A stretch of 12,747 nucleotides of DNA. It comes from a bacterium (GTDB lineage Bacteria; UBP18; UBA7526). The stretch lies in assembly GCA_011049955.1 (NCBI GenBank), contig DRGV01000103.1, forward strand, positions 1 through 12,747, given 5' to 3'. The translations under genes and the position numbers were made by a program. Below are positions 11,905 to 12,747 of the stretch, in pieces; the stretch's first letter is position 1, and each line of letters begins with the position of its first letter. The notes beneath the pieces were generated by a model. That model was not told the DNA's origin. It saw nothing but the letters and a program-made list of their open reading frames with translations, and ran no database searches.

Positions 11905-12747
11905 GAATTTTATTAGCCACCAATGACTTTCCACCGAAGGTGGGAGGGATTCAGACCTACTGTTATCAATTAGCAAAGAATCTTGTTTCCTTAGGAGAGA
12001 AAATAGTCGTCTTAGTACCGGGGGTAGAAGGGAATTTAGAGTTTGATAAAAGAGAGAACTTTAGAATAATCAGGGTGAAAAATAGATTAAATTTATATTT
12101 TGCCTTTTTCTCTACTTTAAAGAAAGAAAAGATAGAAATAATCTTAGTTGCCCATCGGGCAAATTATGCCCGCTTGGCCTCTTGGACAAACATTCTTTTA
12201 AAAATTCCTTATGATATCATTGTCTATGGAGGGGAGATTCTCCTTTCCCGGAGGAGAAAATCGATCAGGAAGAACTTCGCAAGGGCCGGGAAGGTTATCA
12301 CGATAAGTAACTTTACAAAGGAGAGATTGATTGAAATTGGTATCCCGGCAAAGAAGATTGAGGTTATCCATCCCGGGGTAGACCCCATCAGATTTAATCC
12401 TGAGCTCGATTCCACTTCCGTTAAGAAAAAGTATAAACTAGAAGGCAAGAAGGTTATCCTGACCGTTTCCCATTTAGTAAAGAGAAAAGGACACCATAAT
12501 GTTCTAAAAGCTCTTCCTCAAGTTTTAAAAAGAGTCCCTAATCTCATTTACTTAATCGTTGGCAAAGGAGAGGAAGAAGAGAAATTAAAAGGGATAGTGA
12601 AGGATTTAAAATTGGAAGATAAAGTAATCTTTGTCGGAGAGGTAAAAGAAGAAGAACTCCCCTTATACTACGTAGCCTGTGACTTATTTATTATGCCCAG
12701 CTATGAAATAAAAGAAAGGGGGGATGTGGAAGGATTCGGTATTGCCT
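11901..12747 (+). CDS. GT4-family glycosyltransferase, PimB-like, 3' end missing
   Basis: The first 282 codons of a GT-B transferase, cut by the window end. My translation starts MRILLATNDFPPKVGGIQTY, with the NDFPP and Gly-Gly loop typical of phosphatidylinositol mannosyltransferase-like and related GT4 enzymes. Further on are VITISNFTKERL (about 134-145) and VIHPGVDPIRFNP (154-166). The donor domain begins ILTVSHLVKRKGHHN, where the Arg/Lys pair that contacts the nucleotide diphosphate sits. The sequence ends in RGDVEGFGIA, the first Glu of the EX7E motif, so the second Glu cannot be checked. The ATG overlaps the aminotransferase stop (ATGA), which places it in the same transcript. It probably adds another sugar to the same glycan, donor unknown. 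Membrane contact, if any, would be peripheral. Confidence 0.85.
   Translation, partial: MRILLATNDFPPKVGGIQTYCYQLAKNLVSLGEKIVVLVPGVEGNLEFDKRENFRIIRVKNRLNLYFAFFSTLKKEKIEIILVAHRANYARLASWTNILLKIPYDIIVYGGEILLSRRRKSIRKNFARAGKVITISNFTKERLIEIGIPAKKIEVIHPGVDPIRFNPELDSTSVKKKYKLEGKKVILTVSHLVKRKGHHNVLKALPQVLKRVPNLIYLIVGKGEEEEKLKGIVKDLKLEDKVIFVGEVKEEELPLYYVACDLFIMPSYEIKERGDVEGFGIA

Noticed and set aside
12224..12448. A 74-codon minus-strand frame near the window end
   Set aside because: The plus-strand frame from 11901 is open throughout and carries clear GT4 motifs.
1..12747. tRNA, rRNA, transposase, integrase or attachment sites
   Set aside because: I saw no cloverleaf, rRNA signature, or recombinase motif on either strand by eye. 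A tRNAscan or HMM search would be needed to exclude them fully.

Overview
The window is a dense cluster for building and decorating a cell-surface polysaccharide or lipopolysaccharide (LPS) in what is probably an uncultured Gram-negative-type bacterium. The DNA is AT-rich (near 40% GC by eye), with heavy use of AGA/AGG arginine codons and Lys/Glu-rich proteins. The GT9 heptosyltransferase-like and WaaG-like enzymes point to an outer membrane. The intergenic repeats and the Cys-rich GT9 leader remind me of deep-branching candidate phyla such as Omnitrophota. That placement rests on memory and is only a guess.

Layout. (1) Positions 1-642 hold the 3' part of a UDP-sugar 4-epimerase. (2) Positions 643-796 hold a long imperfect inverted repeat. 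(3) Positions 797-7439 hold six same-strand genes: a GT4 glycosyltransferase, a membrane GT39/ArnT-like transferase, a GT9 transferase, a polyprenyl-phosphate sugar synthase (GT2), a NodB-fold deacetylase and a second GT4. Four of the five junctions are overlaps of 4-8 bp. (4) A SAM-dependent methyltransferase lies on the minus strand (7431-8171). It overlaps the preceding GT4 tail to tail by 9 bp and has its own well-formed sigma-70-type promoter. (5) Positions 8262-12747 return to the plus strand: a WaaG-like GT4, another GT4, a DegT-family PLP aminotransferase and a final GT4 cut by the window edge.

How the genes could work together: the epimerase and aminotransferase make nucleotide sugars. 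The GT4 and GT9 enzymes add sugars at the cytoplasmic face. The GT2 enzyme charges a polyprenyl phosphate with a hexose, which the membrane transferase can pass to an acceptor on the far side of the membrane. The deacetylase removes acyl groups and the methyltransferase may methylate a sugar or lipid carrier. The SDR, DegT, GT2, NodB-fold and ArnT-like classes together mirror the folds of the Arn lipid A modification pathway, so an Arn-like aminosugar branch is a hypothesis worth testing. No flippase, polymerase or ABC exporter is visible.

The least expected signal is the short repeats. Five different elements occur: an inverted repeat of about 135 bp, tandem octamers, tandem heptamers, a small imperfect hairpin, and octamers inside the aminotransferase gene. 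Four sit in or across gene borders and the fifth makes an in-frame coding insertion. In addition, three of the four GT4 enzymes whose EX7E motif lies fully inside the window deviate from it (Q, D and I substitutions).
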